Below the pieces are notes generated by a model. That model had not been told where the DNA came from and did not search any database. It was given only the letters and a program-made list of their open reading frames with translations. Positions 31,547 through 34,766 of a DNA stretch of 34,766 bases are shown here, in pieces (positions within the stretch are counted from its first letter, which is position 1; each line of letters begins with the position of its first letter). This stretch comes from Sphingomonadaceae bacterium (GTDB lineage Bacteria > Pseudomonadota > Alphaproteobacteria > Sphingomonadales > Sphingomonadaceae), in assembly GCA_025056155.1 (NCBI GenBank), contig JANWWL010000003.1:66245-101010 (forward strand), read 5' to 3'. The position numbers and the translations under genes are program-made.

Positions 31547-32430
31547 CCGACATGCCCCGGATCGCCACCCTCGACCCCTGGGAAGCCGAGCGCCTCGCCC
31601 GCGCCGAGGCCGAGCGCATGGCCGTCGTCCGCGCCTCGGGCCCCCGGCTCCTCGCTCTCCGCGCCCGCCTCGCCCGGTGCGACGAGGGGCTCGTCGACCT
31701 CCTCGACCAGCGCGCCCGCGCCCGGCGCCGGCTCTTCGACGAGAACCTCCAGCCCTTCTCCCCGCCCTTCGCGCCGTGGGTGTTCTGGACGGTCATGCTC
31801 CTCATGCTCGTCTTCGAGGTGCCGTTGAACAAGGCTGCCCTCGACATGCTCCGGCTTCCCGAGCTCGAGGCATGGATGCTCGCCTTCTCCTTCGGGCTTA
31901 CCAATCTGTTCGCTGCCAAGGCCACCGGCCGGGCGTTGCGCCAGGCGTGCCGGGGCGACGGCATCCGGGAGTGGGTGCTCGCCGGCGTCGTCAACACGGT
32001 CCTGGTCGGGGCGATCGCGTGCGTCGCCGTCCAGCGCGCTCGCGATTCCGGCGCGGGCGACGAGCTCTGGGCGTTTCTTGCGCTCCAGCTTCTCTTCTAC
32101 GGGGTCGCGCTGTTCCTTGCGTTTCAACAGACCAACCCCGACCGGCAAGCGGAGCAGGCTTACCGCCATCTCGCCCGCCTCGAGGCCGCGCTCGCCCGCG
32201 TCGACCGAGAGCGCGCGCGGGTGGCGGCGGCCCACGACGAGGTGCTGATCGCCGGAGGCGCTGCTGTCGCCGGGATCGAGCAGCAGGCGCTTGCCGACAT
32301 CGCCCGCCGCCGGGCGCGGCTTGCGGCCGAGCTGGGGCCGGATTGTCCCGACTGGCCCACGCCGCTCGGGCCCGATCTCTTCCCACCCCTCGACCTCGGC
32401 CGCCCGGCCGGGCCAGCCCCGACCGCCTGA
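31543..32430 (+). CDS. Four-helix membrane protein with cytoplasmic helical ends
   Basis: This is a 295-aa integral membrane protein I cannot name. A charged N-terminal helical region (about 1-70, EAERLARAEAERMAVVR and ARLARCDEGLVDLLDQRARA) precedes four transmembrane helices. These lie at about 78-95 (APWVFWTVMLLMLVFEVP), 107-125, 145-163 and 175-194 (LWAFLALQLLFYGVALFLAF). The C-terminus (200-265) is a second charged coiled-coil-prone region, and the last 30 residues are Pro-rich. Both ends should be cytoplasmic. The start is TTG 31543, with GGAG 6 bases upstream and overlapping the small gene's stop; an ATG three codons later lacks that spacing. The vWA gene follows 17 bp behind. Together the layout suggests a membrane scaffold or pore linked to the CARF protein. 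Confidence 0.75.
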   Translation: MTDMPRIATLDPWEAERLARAEAERMAVVRASGPRLLALRARLARCDEGLVDLLDQRARARRRLFDENLQPFSPPFAPWVFWTVMLLMLVFEVPLNKAALDMLRLPELEAWMLAFSFGLTNLFAAKATGRALRQACRGDGIREWVLAGVVNTVLVGAIACVAVQRARDSGAGDELWAFLALQLLFYGVALFLAFQQTNPDRQAEQAYRHLARLEAALARVDRERARVAAAHDEVLIAGGAAVAGIEQQALADIARRRARLAAELGPDCPDWPTPLGPDLFPPLDLGRPAGPAPTA

Positions 32431-32447
32431 CGCCCCAAGGCCCGCCG

Positions 32448-33185
32448 ATGCGCTTCCACCGGCTGCCCCTCGTCCTCGCCATCGCGATCGTTCCGGCCTT
32501 GGTCCCTGCCCGCGCCGCCTGCGAGCCACCCCGCTCCTCGCTTGCGGATGCTTTCCGCCCGGCCCCGGCTCCGCGCACCTTCGTCGTCCTCGTCGACCAT
32601 AGCGCTTCCGTGGACCCTGCCGACCGGGCGCTCCATCTTGCAGCGCTCGAGGCCCTGGCCGAGGCGCTGCGGCCTGGCGACCGGGTGCTGGCCGCCCATG
32701 CCGGCGAGACGACCCGCGCGAACTTCCGCCCCGCCTTCGTCCGCGCCGTCGCTTCCGACGATCGGCGCCTGGTGCGCGAGGCCAACGAGCGGGCGGCCTG
32801 CCTGGCCTTGCGCCGCGCCGCCCCGACCCTGGTGCCGGCTGGCGCGCGCCCGGCTCGCCGGACGCAGCTGCTCGAGGCCATCGCGGCGGCCGCCCCGGCG
32901 TTCGGGCGGGGGCCGGGCGTGCTGGTGCTCTTGTCCGACGGTGTCGAGGAGAGCCCGCACCTCGACCTCGCCCGGGCGCCCCTGGACGCGACCGATGTCG
33001 CCGCCGCGCTCGCACGGGCCCGGGCCGAGGGGTTGCTGCCCCGGCTTGTTGGGGTGGATCTCCACGTCGTCGGCGCCGGCGGGCAGCACTACGCTTCGGT
33101 CGAGCGCTTCTGGCGCGCGTACGCTCGGGCCACGGGGGCGCGGCTTGTGGCCTATGGCCGGCTGGGGCTGGGGCCCCTGCCCTAA
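32448..33185 (+). CDS. Exported von Willebrand factor A-domain protein
   Basis: This is a 245-aa protein with a signal peptide (MRFHRLPLVLAIAIVPALVPARA, then ACEPP; Cys25 is not in a good lipobox). The vWA domain begins FVVLVDHSASVDPADRAL; Asp50, Ser52 and Ser54 form the DxSxS metal (MIDAS) motif. Further vWA strands are GDRVLAAHAGE, GVLVLLSDGVEES (with the SDG Asp) and LVGVDLHVVGAGG. Such domains bind protein partners through a metal ion. It lies 17 bp after the membrane-protein stop, with AAGG as a weak ribosome binding site, so it probably works with that protein on the periplasmic side. The C-terminus is short; no other domain is present. Confidence 0.82.
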   Translation: MRFHRLPLVLAIAIVPALVPARAACEPPRSSLADAFRPAPAPRTFVVLVDHSASVDPADRALHLAALEALAEALRPGDRVLAAHAGETTRANFRPAFVRAVASDDRRLVREANERAACLALRRAAPTLVPAGARPARRTQLLEAIAAAAPAFGRGPGVLVLLSDGVEESPHLDLARAPLDATDVAAALARARAEGLLPRLVGVDLHVVGAGGQHYASVERFWRAYARATGARLVAYGRLGLGPLP

Positions 33186-33488
33186 GGCTGGCCCGGGGGG
33201 GCCCGCCCGCCCGCGCAAGGTGCGAGTGGGCCTGGCCCGTGCGGAGGGCCGGGCGGGAGCGGCGGGCGGCGGAGCTGGGGCTGGCCGGCGGGCCCCGCTT
33301 GGCCCCACGTTTTATCCCGACCGTCGGAACTCTCGCTCGCGCGCCCGGCGCTGCGGGGTCGGAACGACCCCCCGACCGGCGGGGGATGGAGACTGGCCAC
33401 GGCGATGGGTGTCCCGACGGGCGGACGTCGCATCGACCCGCCGACCGTGCGGGGCGCGGCCGGCCGTCGCGGCCCGGGCGTTCGGCCC
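33186..33488. other. 303-bp gene-free gap between convergent CARF-region genes
   Basis: No coding region is supported. A perfect hairpin GGGGTCG-GAA-CGACCCC lies at 33355-33371. I found no CRISPR repeat or spacer pattern. Confidence 0.55.
33355..33371. terminator. Compact GC hairpin between convergent genes
   Basis: A 7-bp perfect stem with a 3-nt loop lies between the ends of the vWA gene and the TIGR02710-like gene, where a bidirectional terminator is expected. It lacks a T-run on either side, so its activity is uncertain. Confidence 0.35.
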
Positions 33489-34739
33489 TCAGGCCGCGGG
33501 CAGCCGGTCGGGCAGCTGGGTCGCCTCGGCCCCGCAGGGCAGGTCGCGCCACAACTGCGCTGCGCGCTGCGCGAACCAGTCGCGCGCCTCCTGCCAGTCC
33601 TCCGGCGTCATCGGGCTGAACCCGTGCGCCAGGATCGAGTGGTTGCGGCGCGACTGCCACTTGGGAGGGCCGTCAGCCCACCAGCCCGGCACAGGACTGG
33701 CCGGCTCAAGATAGGCCAGCACCGCGCGCGCATCCGAGAGGGCGAGCGCACAGGTGCCAAGGCGCGCATCGGGCTGAAGATGCGGGCGCTCCTTGAGAAA
33801 GCCCGGCGGCAGCCGGCCCACGGGCACGGCCCCCGTGTCAATCCCGTGGGCGATGAACAACCGCGCCTGGATGGCCGCCTCGGCGAGCCGATAGAGCCGG
33901 GCCACCGCTTCGTCATAGGCGCCGAGCGCCGCGCGGCGCTCAGCGTTCCACCACAGGTCCTCGCAGAGCGCCGCTGAAGGCTTGCCGTCCGCCTTGGCCA
34001 GCGCCTCGAGCCGCTCGACCAGCCCGTCGGCCGCCAGCGCCTCCTGCAGCCGCGGGCGCTGGCTGCTCCCCTTCAAGGCCTCGAGCGCGCCCCGGTGGTC
34101 GAAGCGGTCCCACCGGTCCATGACCATAAGCCACTCTCGCCAGAGCGCCAGGCGCCGGCGCCAGCCTTTCGGCGCCCCCTCGGCCGCTTCGTCCCGCGGC
34201 AGCACGGCCAGCGCCGCGCCATAGTTGCGCTGGGCCACCAGCTCCTCGGCCACCTTCAGCCGCTGCCGATGGCCCAGCAGCCGGTCGGCCACAGACGTCG
34301 GAGTCTCGGTGCCGTCCGCCACCCGCACCAGGTCGAGCCTGTCTCCGGTCGTGACCTGAAGTTCGACTCCGCCCACCACCCACGCGGCCATCACCAGCGC
34401 AGCCGACATCGACTTGGTGCCGCCGGTATAGTCGGCAATCACGTGAAAGCCCCGCTCCTGCGCCTGCGCGAGCTGCGTCTCCACGAGCGCGAACGCGCGG
34501 TCGAGGTCGTCGGCAGGTACCCTGAGGACCCGATGCTCCTTTGGCCAGCCGTCGCAGCCTTCCAGCTGGGCCAGCACATCCTCCGAGCTCCTAGAGCCCG
34601 CAGCGCCATCCGAGACGAGGAAGAGCGCCGCATCAGGCCGGAGGCGGGCGAGCGAGGTGCGCAGCGGCTCCGGGCTCCCGCCCACGGTGAGGACGAGCAG
34701 CGGCGGCGAGCCGACCGCGGCGGGGCGCTCAGCCTTCAT
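33489..34739 (-). CDS. CRISPR-associated CARF-HEPN protein, TIGR02710 family
   Basis: This is a 416-aa protein with an N-terminal CARF domain. The first strand LLVLTVGGSPEPLRTSL (14-30) and the ligand loop VIADYTGGTKSMSAALVMAAW (100-120) are typical of TIGR02710-family CRISPR-associated proteins. The C-terminal half is helical (YDEAVARLYRLAEAAIQARL and others). It ends with SRRNHSILAHGFSP, giving Arg365 and His372, an R-x6-H HEPN ribonuclease motif. It is therefore probably a cyclic-oligoadenylate-activated RNase of a type III CRISPR response. A second ATG seven codons upstream (34760) is possible; the window ends there, so neither start can be proved. It converges on the vWA gene. The cas genes, if any, must lie beyond the right edge or elsewhere. 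Confidence 0.87.
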   Translation of the reverse strand: MKAERPAAVGSPPLLVLTVGGSPEPLRTSLARLRPDAALFLVSDGAAGSRSSEDVLAQLEGCDGWPKEHRVLRVPADDLDRAFALVETQLAQAQERGFHVIADYTGGTKSMSAALVMAAWVVGGVELQVTTGDRLDLVRVADGTETPTSVADRLLGHRQRLKVAEELVAQRNYGAALAVLPRDEAAEGAPKGWRRRLALWREWLMVMDRWDRFDHRGALEALKGSSQRPRLQEALAADGLVERLEALAKADGKPSAALCEDLWWNAERRAALGAYDEAVARLYRLAEAAIQARLFIAHGIDTGAVPVGRLPPGFLKERPHLQPDARLGTCALALSDARAVLAYLEPASPVPGWWADGPPKWQSRRNHSILAHGFSPMTPEDWQEARDWFAQRAAQLWRDLPCGAEATQLPDRLPAA

Positions 34740-34766
34740 CGATTGCGGGCAACGTCGCATCGATCC

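Noticed and set aside
33186-33488. Possible CRISPR array near the CARF genes
   Set aside because: No repeated 25-40 bp unit with regular spacing is present; only a short hairpin occurs.
31525-33660. A 711-codon minus-strand frame across the membrane and vWA genes
   Set aside because: It has Arg/Pro-rich composition without motifs. The plus-strand genes have transmembrane helices, a signal peptide and a MIDAS motif.

Overview
The window (34,766 bp, strikingly GC-rich, G/C at most third codon positions) looks like a chromosome segment of an alphaproteobacterium, probably Rhodospirillales/Acetobacterales-like. This is inferred from the gene set: a fused KorA plus KorB, NDH-2, alpha-methylacyl-CoA racemase, a hmuSTUV heme operon divergent from a TonB receptor, and QueF. 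No rRNA or taxon-specific marker is present, so the placement is inference.

Layout. Positions 1-6761 hold housekeeping genes: the end of a photolyase, ndh, a divergent prs-like gene and MarR regulator, tRNA-Thr(CGU), queF, a CoA racemase and a dGTPase-like HD protein. Positions 6831-12707 are a heme module: hmuV, hmuU, hmuT and hmuS on the minus strand, and a heme receptor on the plus strand. A 21-bp palindrome in the divergent gap is a good Fur-box candidate. After a 460-bp gene-free gap comes ftsH. Next is a tightly overlapping minus-strand operon (hexapeptide acyltransferase, AsnB-type amidotransferase, acyl carrier protein, NAD synthase) that looks like a surface-polysaccharide or small-molecule amide pathway. 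From 19063 to 23289 there is an exported Ntn-hydrolase, a CDKN3-like phosphatase translationally coupled to an ADP-ribosylglycohydrolase, and a lower-GC unknown gene interrupted by an in-frame TAA with its C-terminal reading frame intact beyond the stop. Positions 23341-28322 carry, on the minus strand, korA, korB, an ECF sigma factor, a small membrane anti-sigma candidate and two Spy/CpxP-like periplasmic proteins. A histone-deacetylase-fold enzyme and tRNA-Asn(GUU) follow.

The most interesting region is 29578-34739. It encodes two CRISPR-associated CARF proteins of different families (NE0113/TIGR02584-like, and TIGR02710-like with a HEPN Rx6H motif), but no cas10, cas1/cas2 or CRISPR array is visible. 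The first CARF gene follows a DUF4258-like small protein. It precedes an apparent operon of a 68-aa unknown protein, a four-helix membrane protein with cytoplasmic helical ends, and an exported von Willebrand A (MIDAS) protein. This suggests a cyclic-oligoadenylate-linked accessory system with an envelope arm. The CARF assignments rest on recognisable motifs; the idea that these genes form one system is inference.
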